DNA of 64,000 nucleotides from Chryseobacterium koreense CCUG 49689 (GCF_001045435.1 NZ_LFNG01000010.1:1-64000), one strand, 5' to 3'; counted from the first letter of the stretch, positions 17,467 to 27,552 are shown. Program-made: numbers and translations. The notes: generated by a model not told the origin, from the letters alone.

Positions 17467-18996
17467 TTGAGAAAAAAAGCGAGCATATTATTTCTTTTGA
17501 AAGCGCTCAAAATACCTGTTTATATAATAAATCTATCCTTAACCGCGAAGTATTTCGGGGTTTCTATTGAACGGGATGCATGGATTTTGGCTTTTAGTGC
17601 TATGATATTGATTGACACTGCGTTATGGGGGCCAATCAATGAAACCTTTCGTGCAAAATTTATCTTCATCAAGGAAAAAGAGGGTGAACAAATTGCACTG
17701 CGGAAAACAAGGTCAATGCTTTTCTTCGTCATTGTTTTTTCATTACTGATTTCTGCTGTCATTATGAAATTTCCACAGCTTCTTTCTGTGGTGATTGCCC
17801 CAAAATATTCAGGAAATGAACTGTCAGTTCTCAATGAAATTATCGTTTATTCCACCAGTGTTTTGCTGGTAAACCAATTGATGCAAATCGGAATCAGTGT
17901 GCTCAATGCTTATGATTCATTCTATATTCCAGAAATTTCAGGTTTTATCAGTTCGCTACTCACCTTGGTGCTGATTGTTTGGCTGGCTCCAATTATCGGT
18001 ATCTACGCGCTGTTAATTGGTTATCTGGTTGGATCTATCATTTTGATTTTGTTTTTAGTGCTGCATTTAAGAAAACGAGGAGTTGCCATTTTTGCTGATT
18101 TCTTTAATTTCAGATTCAAAGATTTTGGGGAGTTTTTTCTTTTTTCTTTACCAATGTTTGCCCCTTTATTTCTATACCAGATCAATACATTTATCGAAAA
18201 GGCCCTTTCATCGACTTTAGGTGTTGGGCTCGTCTCTGTTTTGGACTATGGGAGAAAGATACCAGAGTTGCTTCTTACTGTTTTTGTGAGTATAATTACC
18301 GCGCTGCTTTTGCCTGTGCTTTCCAGGCACTACATCCGTGGTGAGATGGAGAAATTCCAGATCTCTTTTACCCAGATTTTTAATATAGGAATTTTATTCA
18401 TGACCTTGCTAATGGGAATGATGTTTGTGGGGGGTGAGGTGATCATTCGTTTTTTGTATGATAAAGGGCAAATTTCTGATCAAATGCTTGCACAGATACT
18501 GAATTTGTCGCAGTTTTATGTCATATCTTTATTGGGTTCTTTCGTTCAGATTATTTTCGGAATCTCCCTGATCGCCACTGATCAAAACAAGTTAATGGGA
18601 ATTGTTGTCGCAGGAGGTCAAGTCTTGATGATTGTGGTGAATTTTGTTTTTTTGAACCATCTGAAGATCTACGTGTTTCCCGCTTCGCTTTTTGTCATCA
18701 ATTTGATCATCGGGATAGTGATTTATAGCCTAATAAAATTTGATAAGATATTGATTGGGAAATCATTCCTGAAATACTCCTTATTTTTTCTGCTTAATGT
18801 GGTGGTGGCATACTTTATCGGAAGCAAGATGTTTTTTTTAGAAAATAAATTGCTTAATGCAATTTTGCTATATTTAATCTTTATTACGGTTTTGATCGGG
18901 GAATTATTTATATTTAAAATCGAAGAAAGAAAAGTTCTCGTTCAAGGGATGTCAATTATAAAAAAAATTAAAAACCAGAAAATTAAACGATTTTAA
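17467..18996 (+). CDS. MurJ/Wzx-type lipid-linked oligosaccharide flippase
   Basis: The product has 509 residues and is strongly hydrophobic, with about 13-14 predicted membrane helices. It resembles the MATE-like MVF (MurJ) superfamily: the segments LSSTLGVGLVSVLDYGRKIPELL and RFLYDKGQIS are typical. In this locus it is the natural candidate to flip the undecaprenyl-linked repeat unit across the cytoplasmic membrane. An in-frame stop lies a few codons upstream and there is no ATG before the first helix, so it appears to start at TTG (17467). A housekeeping MurJ role is less likely given the location. Confidence 0.82.
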   Translation: MRKKASILFLLKALKIPVYIINLSLTAKYFGVSIERDAWILAFSAMILIDTALWGPINETFRAKFIFIKEKEGEQIALRKTRSMLFFVIVFSLLISAVIMKFPQLLSVVIAPKYSGNELSVLNEIIVYSTSVLLVNQLMQIGISVLNAYDSFYIPEISGFISSLLTLVLIVWLAPIIGIYALLIGYLVGSIILILFLVLHLRKRGVAIFADFFNFRFKDFGEFFLFSLPMFAPLFLYQINTFIEKALSSTLGVGLVSVLDYGRKIPELLLTVFVSIITALLLPVLSRHYIRGEMEKFQISFTQIFNIGILFMTLLMGMMFVGGEVIIRFLYDKGQISDQMLAQILNLSQFYVISLLGSFVQIIFGISLIATDQNKLMGIVVAGGQVLMIVVNFVFLNHLKIYVFPASLFVINLIIGIVIYSLIKFDKILIGKSFLKYSLFFLLNVVVAYFIGSKMFFLENKLLNAILLYLIFITVLIGELFIFKIEERKVLVQGMSIIKKIKNQKIKRF

Positions 18997-18998
18997 AT

Positions 18999-19679
18999 AT
19001 GGAAAACACTTTCGAAATTTTCAGTAAGAATTATGTGGATAAACCGGATGTTTACTATGGTAACACACGGCCCGAAGTGGAGGAGCTTATTCCCGTCCAC
19101 TGTAAAACTTTTCTCGATGTAGGCTGTAGCGATGGCTCATTTGGGGCATATTTGAAATCAAAGCGACAAGATGCGGTGGTTTGGGGAATTGAACCGCATG
19201 AGCGATTTGCAAAAAAAGCGGAATCTGTTCTTGACAGGTCAATTAACAGTTTCTACACTGCGGAATTGCAGGAAATCCAGAATAAGACCTTCGACTGCAT
19301 TTCGTTCAATGATGTGCTGGAGCACCTTTTTGATCCTAAACAAGCATTGGAGATATCTAAAAATTTTCTCTCCGACGAGGGCGTTGTGGTTGCATCCATC
19401 CCTAGTGTTTTGTTTTTCCATGTTTTTTTTGAACAGATTATCCTGAAAAAGGAATGGAAATATACCGACGGAGGAACTTTGGATGAAACCCATGTGCGGT
19501 TTTTCACCAGGAAAAGTATCCAAAGATTGTTTGAAGAAACAGGTTATGAAATCATTAAACTGGTTGGTATCAACAAAACACGCAGTAAGAAATTCCTGCT
19601 GCTGAATCTGGCCACATTCGGTTATTTTAATGACTGGAAATTCATGCAGTTTGCAGTGGTGGCAAAAAAGAAAAAATAG
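18999..19679 (+). CDS. Class I SAM-dependent methyltransferase
   Basis: The product has 226 residues. Motif I is FLDVGCSDGSFG (residues 39-50), the acidic end of strand 2 is in WGIEPHE, and FDCISFNDVLEHLFDP is the post-I region of the UbiE/type 11 group. It follows the flippase by 2 bases and ends directly before the next start, so it is part of the polysaccharide operon. It probably methylates a sugar or acts on a lipid-linked glycan; the acceptor cannot be read from the sequence. Confidence 0.8.
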   Translation: MENTFEIFSKNYVDKPDVYYGNTRPEVEELIPVHCKTFLDVGCSDGSFGAYLKSKRQDAVVWGIEPHERFAKKAESVLDRSINSFYTAELQEIQNKTFDCISFNDVLEHLFDPKQALEISKNFLSDEGVVVASIPSVLFFHVFFEQIILKKEWKYTDGGTLDETHVRFFTRKSIQRLFEETGYEIIKLVGINKTRSKKFLLLNLATFGYFNDWKFMQFAVVAKKKK

Positions 19680-20564
19680 ATGGAAGTTTCAATTATTATC
19701 GTTAATTACAAAACTCCACAGCTCGCAAAGAATTGTATTGATTCCATAAAGAAGTACACCAGTGGAATTGATTATGAGATTATTTTGGTAGATAATAATT
19801 CGGGAGATGGCTCTGAAGAAATTTTAAGGAAAATCGAAGAGATCAACTATCTCCAGTCGCCTGAAAATGTAGGTTTTGGCAGAGCAAATAATTTGGGACT
19901 GAAATCAGCCGCCGGCGAGTGGATATTGTTCCTGAATTCGGATACATTGCTCTTGGAGAATTCTGTAAAAAAAATGTTGGATTTTTTTAAACAAAACGAA
20001 GACAAGTTGGCAATTGGGAGTTTAGGAGTAACGCTCATTAACCATAATAACGAAATGATCCATTCCGCAGGAGACTTGCCAACTGTAGTAAATTTGCTAA
20101 GTTCGTACGTACAAAATTTTTTTAGAAAAGATTTTCACAGGAGAAAAAACGGAAAAGAAGTGTCTAAATATCGGTCGGAAATAGCTGAAGTTGGTTATGT
20201 GACCGGAGCTGATTTAATGGTGCGCAAAGAGGTCTTTGAGTCCATTGAAAATTTTGATCCAGATTTTTTCATGTATTACGAAGATGCTTTGGTCGGTCAA
20301 CGATTAAGGCAAATTGGCAAAAAGAATTATATCTGCAATTGCTCGCAAATTGTACATCTTGAAGGTGAAAGCTTTAAGACGCCAAATCTTCTGAAAAGGA
20401 TTATGGTTGAAAAAAGTATGTTTATTTATGTAAAGAAGACCTCCGGAAAATTGAGTTATTTTCTCTTTAGAATTATTTTTATGTTGATCAATTTCCCCGT
20501 TTTGATCTTGAAATTTAGGAGAACAGGTTCATGGCGATATTTGAAGCATTTGATTAGTTTTTGA
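19680..20564 (+). CDS. Glycosyltransferase family 2 (rhamnosyltransferase-like)
   Basis: The product has 294 residues. The GT-A fold starts with VSIIIVNYKT, followed by EIILVDNNSGDGS, GFGRANNLGL and the metal-binding LFLNSDT (the DxD position). GADLMVRKEVFESI and MYYEDALVGQRLRQIG are typical of rhamnosyl- and N-acetylglucosaminyl-type GT2 enzymes. It adds one sugar to the lipid-linked repeat unit at the cytoplasmic face. The start codon immediately follows the stop of the methyltransferase. Confidence 0.85.
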   Translation: MEVSIIIVNYKTPQLAKNCIDSIKKYTSGIDYEIILVDNNSGDGSEEILRKIEEINYLQSPENVGFGRANNLGLKSAAGEWILFLNSDTLLLENSVKKMLDFFKQNEDKLAIGSLGVTLINHNNEMIHSAGDLPTVVNLLSSYVQNFFRKDFHRRKNGKEVSKYRSEIAEVGYVTGADLMVRKEVFESIENFDPDFFMYYEDALVGQRLRQIGKKNYICNCSQIVHLEGESFKTPNLLKRIMVEKSMFIYVKKTSGKLSYFLFRIIFMLINFPVLILKFRRTGSWRYLKHLISF

Positions 20565-20595
20565 AGAAATCTGTTTTAGTTGTATACGTTGAAAA

Positions 20596-22035
20596 ATGAA
20601 ATTTAAATTAGGAAGAAAATCATATCTGGCACTGACTATAGGTGGTTGGTTCCTATTTATAGGATTCGCGATTTTTAAGATTGACGAAGTGAAAACCCGT
20701 CCCATTATTTCGGAATTAATCGTCAGTGCATTTCTGGTTCAGTTATCCGTGATGAACTTCATCTGGAATTGGTATAAGAGGCAGCGGCCAACTTTGCTGG
20801 ATTGGTTTAGGCTATCCACGTTCTTGGCGGTGGTTTATTCCTATTTTAAATTAATTGACAAGTTTGATGGCAAGATTGACTGGGTATATGGAAGCCAATA
20901 TTTCGACAGATTTTACATTTTGCCTTCACTATTGGTGGTTTTGTGCGGTTTGTCAACTCTATTTATTTCCGAAAACCTCCTCCGATATATCATAAAAAAG
21001 CGAGAAAGTATTAGAAATTTTTCCAATACATCATACGAAATTAGGAGCAAAGCAGTTTTTTACCCGATCGTATTTATCGTTCTTGGGATTCAGGCTTACT
21101 TATTAATTAGCGGAAAGGTCGGCTATGGTGCAAAAGCAGAAGATGCTACCGGAGCTTTTTCATTTGTACAGCAGATATTCTTGAGTTTGTCAACGTTCAT
21201 TTTCTCTGCATTGGCAATTTTTAAATATTCCCTGAATGAAAAAAGTCGAACGCTGAACTTTACTTTTTATTTCTATTTTGCATGTCAGATTTTGCTTGGT
21301 TTGCTGTCAGGAATGAAAGGAAATGTCATTTATACATTCGTCATCGTACTTATTCCTTTTCTCTTTAGCGGACGAATTGTTCCCAAAAAGTATATTATCA
21401 TGGCGGTTATTCCCGCGCTTCTACTTTATCCTTTGATGGATAATTACCGGGACACCTTGAGGGATTTTCCGAAGCTGTCCAAAGAAAAATCATTTGGATT
21501 GGCACTGGGAAAAACTTTTGGGACGGAGCTTACAAGTAATATTTCTGCCGGCGGAGATAAATACACCAGCAGAATGGAAATGTTTCCCGCATTGCTGACC
21601 TCCGTTGAACTGGAGCCGCAATGGAAGGAATATAAAGATATGACAAGATATATCTACATTCCAGTATCTTTTTTCCCTAGGGTCATCATCCCTGGAAAAC
21701 CCATAGCAGATACTGGAGAGAAGTTAAATTATATGATTTCAGGATTAACGGGAAGCTCTCAAACGCCAACAACTTTTGGATGGGCTTATCTGGAAGGCGG
21801 GTACACGTATGTGGTGCTCTCTTTTCTTATTTTCGCTATCTTCATCTGCTTTCTTGAATTCAAAATTGGTGCAGATAGCCTTTTAGGACTATTAATATAT
21901 ATTAGCTTGATTGTTACGTTGTTTGTCGTGGAACATGATATTTATTTTATACTAAGCAAAATTTTGCAGAACCTGGTCGTTTATTATTTTTTTTATAAAT
22001 TGCTCTTCCGCGAAAAGCAAAAAGTGAAAACCTAA
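20596..22035 (+). CDS. Wzy-like polysaccharide polymerase (first of two)
   Basis: The product has 479 residues with about 11-12 hydrophobic helices. A long loop between helices (about residues 285-395) contains SAGGDKYTSRMEMFP, RVIIPGKP and TTFGWAYLEGGY, the sort of external loop seen in O-antigen polymerases. Short overall similarity and context suggest a repeat-unit polymerase. Family assignment by eye is weak because these proteins diverge strongly. A second, different polymerase candidate (EpsG type) is at 23440-24501. Confidence 0.65.
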   Translation: MKFKLGRKSYLALTIGGWFLFIGFAIFKIDEVKTRPIISELIVSAFLVQLSVMNFIWNWYKRQRPTLLDWFRLSTFLAVVYSYFKLIDKFDGKIDWVYGSQYFDRFYILPSLLVVLCGLSTLFISENLLRYIIKKRESIRNFSNTSYEIRSKAVFYPIVFIVLGIQAYLLISGKVGYGAKAEDATGAFSFVQQIFLSLSTFIFSALAIFKYSLNEKSRTLNFTFYFYFACQILLGLLSGMKGNVIYTFVIVLIPFLFSGRIVPKKYIIMAVIPALLLYPLMDNYRDTLRDFPKLSKEKSFGLALGKTFGTELTSNISAGGDKYTSRMEMFPALLTSVELEPQWKEYKDMTRYIYIPVSFFPRVIIPGKPIADTGEKLNYMISGLTGSSQTPTTFGWAYLEGGYTYVVLSFLIFAIFICFLEFKIGADSLLGLLIYISLIVTLFVVEHDIYFILSKILQNLVVYYFFYKLLFREKQKVKT

Positions 22036-22039
22036 AATT

Positions 22040-23440
22040 ATGAAATCAATACTCCTATTGTTCATTGCCATACCTTTTTTAGGACTAGCGCAAAATTCAG
22101 ATGTAATAAGCGTCGCAGATCGAAACTCAAAAGAGTCTGTCAGTTTTCGAAGGATTAGCACTTCTGATGAGGGCAAAAAGATTGATGATCAGCAGGTGGA
22201 CGATGTAATTTACAAAAAAATTAACGGCAATTTTTATAAGCGGGTTATTCCACAAAACATTGTTGACGTGACTTGGTTCGGCAATACTTCAGACGCCATT
22301 CAAAAAGCAGTAGATTTTGCTTCAGTTAATCTTGGGCCATGGAAAAGGGCAAAATATTCAATTTACCTTCCCGAAGGAACTTATGTCATTGATAAACCCA
22401 TTAAAATCACAAATGTAGAAGGAATACATATCTATGGTGGAGGAATTGGCACTTTGTTGGAAATCAAAGAAAATACAAAGATCTCGTCGATTTTTGAGTT
22501 AAATGGTACAGCATATGGGGTTTACGAAAATTTCTATTTCGGTGGCGCACCAGGTTCTTCCTGTGATAATTTTATCTACATGTATTGGGGAGATAAAAAA
22601 AGCGACGTGCAACCGGTAGGTTATCCCAAAAGAAGTTCAACGCAAAATTCCTTTACCAACATTCGGAATATTTCCGGCAAATTTAAAGATGCAGTTCGCA
22701 TTGATGGACATAATCAGAACGATATGTCTATGTGGTACAACTGCTCTTTTAACGGTAACTGGACTCCTAAAGAAAAGGATTTTTTTCAGTCAGCATTTAA
22801 TATTGGAGATGGAACAGCTGGAAACAACCTGATTCACAATTTTCAAAATTCCTATATTGTGGGGGTAAAGAACGCGTTTATTTTTGGTGGAGTAGGCGGC
22901 TCGATTACAGGAGGTGGCGCATCAAATGTAGATACATATATTGTTCGAAATAATCCCAACGAAACATTGCTCGTTTCCGGGGTCAGGCTGGAAGGAACTA
23001 GCAGGATTTACAGAAATGAGGGGTATCTCAATGGAATTCATGAATATCCAGACAATGTGACCTTCCAAAACCTATGGTATTCTGCGTCTGGTTCCCCGCA
23101 TGACTATTTCGATTCAGCGGCAGACGGAATATTGATTTTTCATGGAGGCGGTACTTTAAACATCATGGGAAGTACCTTTACCTATTTTCCTAAAGATAAG
23201 AAAATTCGGATTAAGCTTTCTGGTGCCATGAACAATAATTTTCATAATGCCATAAATATTATCGGAAGCAATATTCCTGAGAAATTTGAAAATCTCTTTA
23301 TTGTAGATTCATGGGCACATGCATCTGCGAACGTAATCGGTAGCAATGAGACAGCAGAAGGTGGAATGAAGATGGGAAACCATGTACACCAGTGGATGAA
23401 GGACTTTAATTATAAATCTACATCTCTGCCAAACAAGTAA
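22040..23440 (+). CDS. Secreted right-handed beta-helix protein (pectate lyase-like superfamily)
   Basis: The product has 466 residues, with a signal peptide (MKSILLLFIAIPFLGLAQ). The pattern DVTWFGNTSDAIQKAVDFAS followed by YLPEGTYVID is typical of the N terminus of Pectate_lyase_3-type beta-helix proteins, with repeated N/G-rich rungs after it (IHIYGGGIG, YENFYFGGAPG, NTFTNIRN-like turns). Lying 4 bases after one polymerase and overlapping the next gene by one base (TAATG), it should act on the polysaccharide made here, in the periplasm or outside, as a lyase, hydrolase or binding protein. No clear catalytic residues could be assigned. No T9SS sorting domain is present. Confidence 0.75.
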   Translation: MKSILLLFIAIPFLGLAQNSDVISVADRNSKESVSFRRISTSDEGKKIDDQQVDDVIYKKINGNFYKRVIPQNIVDVTWFGNTSDAIQKAVDFASVNLGPWKRAKYSIYLPEGTYVIDKPIKITNVEGIHIYGGGIGTLLEIKENTKISSIFELNGTAYGVYENFYFGGAPGSSCDNFIYMYWGDKKSDVQPVGYPKRSSTQNSFTNIRNISGKFKDAVRIDGHNQNDMSMWYNCSFNGNWTPKEKDFFQSAFNIGDGTAGNNLIHNFQNSYIVGVKNAFIFGGVGGSITGGGASNVDTYIVRNNPNETLLVSGVRLEGTSRIYRNEGYLNGIHEYPDNVTFQNLWYSASGSPHDYFDSAADGILIFHGGGTLNIMGSTFTYFPKDKKIRIKLSGAMNNNFHNAINIIGSNIPEKFENLFIVDSWAHASANVIGSNETAEGGMKMGNHVHQWMKDFNYKSTSLPNK

Positions 23441-24501
23441 TGATTATTCTCCTTTTTGCTTTACTGGCATTATCGTTCCTTGCAGAAGCATTTAACTTTA
23501 AGTACAAAAATTGGTGCACCGCACTGATGCTTATTTTACTCATTGCAGCTGAGGCGATTAAAAACCATAGTGGAATTGATTACACAAACGGCTACAATCA
23601 TTATTACGCCGCAATGCAGGGCAATACCCAAAGCACTTATGAGTATTTGTATAGGTTATTGGTGAATTTTTTCTCCTCACTTAAACTGCCTTATCACGGA
23701 TTCCTACTCATTTATTTTTCGGTGGTTTATTTGCTGTATTATTTTGCGCTGTCCAAATTCACGGAATACAGAAATACGGCATTGATATTTTTGTATTGCA
23801 TCACCATTGGATTGATGGGCAGCAATCGGCAAATTCTGGCACTTGCGATCGGGATTTTCGCCTCAGCCTATTTTCTTCCGCGGCAAAAAATCAATTTCGC
23901 TCTATGTATTCTGGTGGCCATTTTCATTCATCAGTCTGCATTTTTTCTCTTACCATTTATATTATGGAACAAGCGAGTCGGAATCAGAATTTATTGTTAT
24001 TTCTTAGTTTTTGCAGTTTTCATGCAAATTTTCCATCTCAGCAAACCACTGCTCAATTTTCTGATGCTCAATTTTGCCCCCAATATCACCACTCAGAAAG
24101 CGATCATCTACGATGCAATGCCGAGCAGCGAATTTTCAGCTGTTGGGTTTTCTCTGGGGGTGGTCAGAAGGTTGATTCCGCTCATCTTGATGCTGGTTTT
24201 TGAAAAAGAATTGAGGTCAAATCTAAAGTTTGATTTCGTGTTCAATGTGCTTTTTTTGTCGCTGTTCACCTACATTCTGATGTATCAGGACTTGGAGTAC
24301 ATCGCCTCCCGGATTGGTGTCTATTATCTCGTGTTTGAGGCAGTGCTGTATTCCTGGTTTGTTCCGATCATCGTGCGCCACCAAAAGAAATACCTATGGA
24401 TTGCTCTCTATTTATTTTTTTGCGGTTTTCTCATTTATAAAAACACCCATTATTTCCCTGAACTTTTCTTTCCATTTAGAACACTTTATTTTACTTTTTA
24501 A
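23440..24501 (+). CDS. EpsG-family polysaccharide polymerase (second Wzy-like protein)
   Basis: The product has 353 residues with about 10 hydrophobic helices. The segments GIDYTNGYNHYYAAM near the N terminus and LIFLYCITIGLMGSNRQILALAIG are characteristic of the EpsG family, whose members polymerise repeat units in exopolysaccharide loci. The start overlaps the previous stop (TAATG), and the end overlaps the start of the next gene by one base. Confidence 0.8.
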   Translation: MIILLFALLALSFLAEAFNFKYKNWCTALMLILLIAAEAIKNHSGIDYTNGYNHYYAAMQGNTQSTYEYLYRLLVNFFSSLKLPYHGFLLIYFSVVYLLYYFALSKFTEYRNTALIFLYCITIGLMGSNRQILALAIGIFASAYFLPRQKINFALCILVAIFIHQSAFFLLPFILWNKRVGIRIYCYFLVFAVFMQIFHLSKPLLNFLMLNFAPNITTQKAIIYDAMPSSEFSAVGFSLGVVRRLIPLILMLVFEKELRSNLKFDFVFNVLFLSLFTYILMYQDLEYIASRIGVYYLVFEAVLYSWFVPIIVRHQKKYLWIALYLFFCGFLIYKNTHYFPELFFPFRTLYFTF

Positions 24502-25502
24502 TGAAGATTCACTATTTTTTCAGACAGTTTCATGCACATCAAATCAGTATCGAAAAAGTTTTCGATACTATTTCGCAGCAGATGAAAACAGAGGGAATAG
24601 AGGTCCGGAAAATAACAAATCCGTACCCATTTACAATTTTCGGACTCATCAATGCGCTCCTTTTTTTTAGGAAAAATCAAGCCGATATCAATCATATCAC
24701 TGGTGATATTCATTGGTCAGTGTTGGGTCTTGATGCTAAAAAAACCATACTGACTATCCACGATTTGGTTGGATTGTGCGATTTGACCGGTATAAGAAAG
24801 AAAATTTATTATTTCCTATGGTTTTATTTCCCTGTCAAAAAAGCAAGGTATATCACCGTGGTTTCTGAAAAAACCAAAAATGAAATTATTGGATTGCTTC
24901 CGGGTGCCGCGAAGAAGATCACGGTGATTCCCAATCCGCTGACCACCGAAGTAGCCCCTTTAATTCTTGATAAAGAGAACCTTAAGCCACATGTATTGGT
25001 TGTGGGAACTAGGGCAAACAAGAATGTTGACAGAATTATTGAGGCGATCGCCAACCTAGATATTTTATTAACCATTGTGGGCGAACTTACAGAAAATCAA
25101 AAGAACGAACTGGAGAGAAGAAACATAAGATTCAACCAACGATTTCAAATTTCTGATCAAGAGCTGAATGAATGTTATGACCAAGCGGACATTTTGTGCT
25201 TCCCATCGCTATATGAAGGATTTGGATTGCCAATCCTTGAAGCTCAAGCACGCAATTGCGCAGTAATCACCTCCAATATTTCCCCAATGAAGGAAATTGC
25301 GTCTGATTCTGCAATTTTAGTAAATCCGGAATCTTCCGCACAAATCAAGGAAGCTGTTGAAAAAATTGTGAAAAATCCAGAACTGAAAAAAAAATTGATT
25401 TTGCAGGGCAGAGAGAACGTTAAAAAATACAGTTTGGAAAATATCACTAAACAATATATCCAATTATACCATAAAATTGTGAAAGAAAATGATATTAATT
25501 GA
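24501..25502 (+). CDS. Glycosyltransferase family 4
   Basis: The product has 333 residues, of GT-B fold. The C-terminal donor domain carries FPSLYEGFGLPILEAQA (about residues 234-250), the E-x7-E type motif of GT4; TVVSEKTKNEII and VIPNPL mark the domain junction. The N-terminal part lacks the glycine-rich loop of longer relatives. It should add a sugar to the repeat unit from a nucleotide donor. Its last 14 bases overlap the next gene. Confidence 0.85.
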   Translation: MKIHYFFRQFHAHQISIEKVFDTISQQMKTEGIEVRKITNPYPFTIFGLINALLFFRKNQADINHITGDIHWSVLGLDAKKTILTIHDLVGLCDLTGIRKKIYYFLWFYFPVKKARYITVVSEKTKNEIIGLLPGAAKKITVIPNPLTTEVAPLILDKENLKPHVLVVGTRANKNVDRIIEAIANLDILLTIVGELTENQKNELERRNIRFNQRFQISDQELNECYDQADILCFPSLYEGFGLPILEAQARNCAVITSNISPMKEIASDSAILVNPESSAQIKEAVEKIVKNPELKKKLILQGRENVKKYSLENITKQYIQLYHKIVKENDIN

Positions 25503-26490
25503 CGCCCTTTACATCAATGGTGGCGGCGGAAAAGTGCTGCTAGATAATCTAGTTTCTGAGTTGGAAAGTCGGGATGTGGAGGTACTGATTCTTATTGACA
25601 AAAGAATTGAGAACAACCCATTTTATGCCGGGTTGAAAAATAGAGTGATCTTCATGGAGGCGGGTTTGAGAAATAGAAAAGAATTTTATAAAGCCAATGA
25701 AAGTAAATTTAATGCTGTTCTTTGTTTCGGCAATTTGCCGCCTTCACGGAGGTTGAGTGCTAAAGTTTATACTTATTTTCATCAGCCGCTCTATTTGAAA
25801 ATACCGGAAAATTTTTCACTCAAAAATAAATTCCTATATAATTTAAAAGTTTTCATATTAAGGCGTTTGATGAAGAATACAGATTTCTGGCTTGTTCAGT
25901 CTGATTTGATCAAGAGCCAGTTTCAAAAGAAATATAAAGTTTCTAATGTGAAGGTGTTGCCATTTTATCCACCATTAAAAAATGAGGGGGAAACCATGAG
26001 AATTGAAAACACATATCTCTACGTAAGCAATGCAACACCTCACAAAAACCATAAATATCTGATCGATGCATTCTGCCAATTTTTCGACCAAAAACAAACA
26101 GGAACGCTGATCTTGACGGTTTCTGAAGATTATCCTGAAACCATGCAGCTCATTGACCAGAAAATCGCACAGGGATATCCCATCGAAAATATTGGTTTTG
26201 TCAATAGAGATCAACTGGCAAAAGTTTATGCAGGTGCTGAATTTTTGATCTTTCCTTCCTTGACAGAAAGCTTCGGCTTGGGTTTAGTAGAAGCAATAGA
26301 CCTTGGCTGTAAGGTGATCGCGGCCGATCTTCCTTATACCTATGCAGTTTGTGAACCAAGCTTAACCTTTAATCCGCACCAAGTGCAATCCATCGTTGAT
26401 GCATTATCATTATCTTTGCAAAAAGACGTAAAACCTTCCGTAAACAAGGTCCCAAATCAAATAGATGAATTAATAGCGTTATTACAATAG
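25489..26490 (+). CDS. Glycosyltransferase family 4-like
   Basis: The product has 333 residues. The N terminus (ILIDALYINGGGGKVLL) provides the glycine-rich acceptor loop. The C-terminal donor domain has YVSNATPHKNHKYLI and FPSLTESFGLGLVEAI, as in GT4 enzymes. It overlaps the previous gene by 14 bases and is followed after one base by the CapE-like gene. It is likely to add another residue of the repeat unit; sugar specificity is not readable. Confidence 0.82.
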   Translation: MILIDALYINGGGGKVLLDNLVSELESRDVEVLILIDKRIENNPFYAGLKNRVIFMEAGLRNRKEFYKANESKFNAVLCFGNLPPSRRLSAKVYTYFHQPLYLKIPENFSLKNKFLYNLKVFILRRLMKNTDFWLVQSDLIKSQFQKKYKVSNVKVLPFYPPLKNEGETMRIENTYLYVSNATPHKNHKYLIDAFCQFFDQKQTGTLILTVSEDYPETMQLIDQKIAQGYPIENIGFVNRDQLAKVYAGAEFLIFPSLTESFGLGLVEAIDLGCKVIAADLPYTYAVCEPSLTFNPHQVQSIVDALSLSLQKDVKPSVNKVPNQIDELIALLQ

Positions 26491-26491
26491 T

Positions 26492-27526
26492 ATGCAAATA
26501 AAAGATAAAACCCTCCTCATCACCGGTGGAACCGGATCTTTCGGTACTGCGGTGCTCAACCGTTTCTTACATACAGACCATTTCAGGGAAATCCGAATCT
26601 TTTCCCGGGACGAAAAGAAACAGGATGACATGAGAAACCTCTACAAAAACGATAAAATAAAATACTATATCGGCGATGTGAGGGATTACTACGGCGTGGA
26701 ACCCGCTACAAGAGGAGTGGACTACATTTTTCACGCAGCAGCCTTAAAACAAGTTCCATCATGTGAATTTTTTCCAATGCAGGCCGTGAAAACCAATGTG
26801 GAGGGGACCTCAAACGTGATCCGCGCAGCAGGAGCCAACAAAGTGAAAAAAGTGATTTGCCTCAGCACAGATAAAGCCGCTTATCCTATCAACGCCATGG
26901 GAATCTCTAAAGCAATGATGGAAAAAGTAGCGGTGGCAGAATCCCGAAACCTGACTGATACCGTGGTTTGTTTAACTCGTTACGGAAACGTTATGGCATC
27001 CCGCGGTTCTGTAATTCCTTTGTTTTTAAATCAAATTCAAAAAGGAGAACCGATTACCATCACCGATCCTCAGATGTCCCGATTCTTTATGTCTTTGGAA
27101 GACGCGGTAGATTTGGTTTTATTTGCATTTGAAAACGGTAATCCGGGGGATTTATTCGTGAACAAAGCTCCTGCGGGAAGTATCGGTGATTTGGCGCAGG
27201 CTTTAATTGAGCTGACCGGCAAAGAAGTTCCCATCAAAATTATCGGAACACGCCATGGTGAAAAATTATATGAAACACTCTGTACAAGGGAAGAAATGCT
27301 GAATGCTGAAGATATGGGGGAATTCTACAGAATTCCGGCAGATAACCGTGATTTGAACTATGCCAAATATTTTTCAGAAGGAACCGAGGATATCTCCAAA
27401 GTGGAAGATTATCACTCACACAACACCCATCAGCAGGGAGTGGAAGGATTGAAAAAACTGATTTCCAAACTGCCTTTGATCAGAAAAGAAATTTTCGGGG
27501 AAGACGTGCAGCAATATCCTTACTAA
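26492..27526 (+). CDS. capE: CapE/FnlA/WbjB-like UDP-GlcNAc 4,6-dehydratase (5-inverting)
   Basis: The product has 344 residues. It is a soluble short-chain dehydrogenase with LLITGGTGSFGTAVL at the N terminus (NAD(P) binding) and the active-site stretch LSTDKAAYPINAMGISK (about residues 124-140), where Met replaces the usual Tyr as in CapE. It catalyses the first step of UDP-L-FucNAc synthesis, removing water from UDP-GlcNAc and inverting C5. CapF- and CapG-like genes follow, completing the pathway. Confidence 0.9.
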   Translation: MQIKDKTLLITGGTGSFGTAVLNRFLHTDHFREIRIFSRDEKKQDDMRNLYKNDKIKYYIGDVRDYYGVEPATRGVDYIFHAAALKQVPSCEFFPMQAVKTNVEGTSNVIRAAGANKVKKVICLSTDKAAYPINAMGISKAMMEKVAVAESRNLTDTVVCLTRYGNVMASRGSVIPLFLNQIQKGEPITITDPQMSRFFMSLEDAVDLVLFAFENGNPGDLFVNKAPAGSIGDLAQALIELTGKEVPIKIIGTRHGEKLYETLCTREEMLNAEDMGEFYRIPADNRDLNYAKYFSEGTEDISKVEDYHSHNTHQQGVEGLKKLISKLPLIRKEIFGEDVQQYPY

Positions 27527-27552
27527 TAAAGACGATCATAAAAAGTGTCGGT

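Noticed and set aside
24501-24713. Overlapping small frames on both strands at the EpsG-GT4 junction
   Set aside because: They are shadows of the GT4 gene, which has clear motifs in its own frame.
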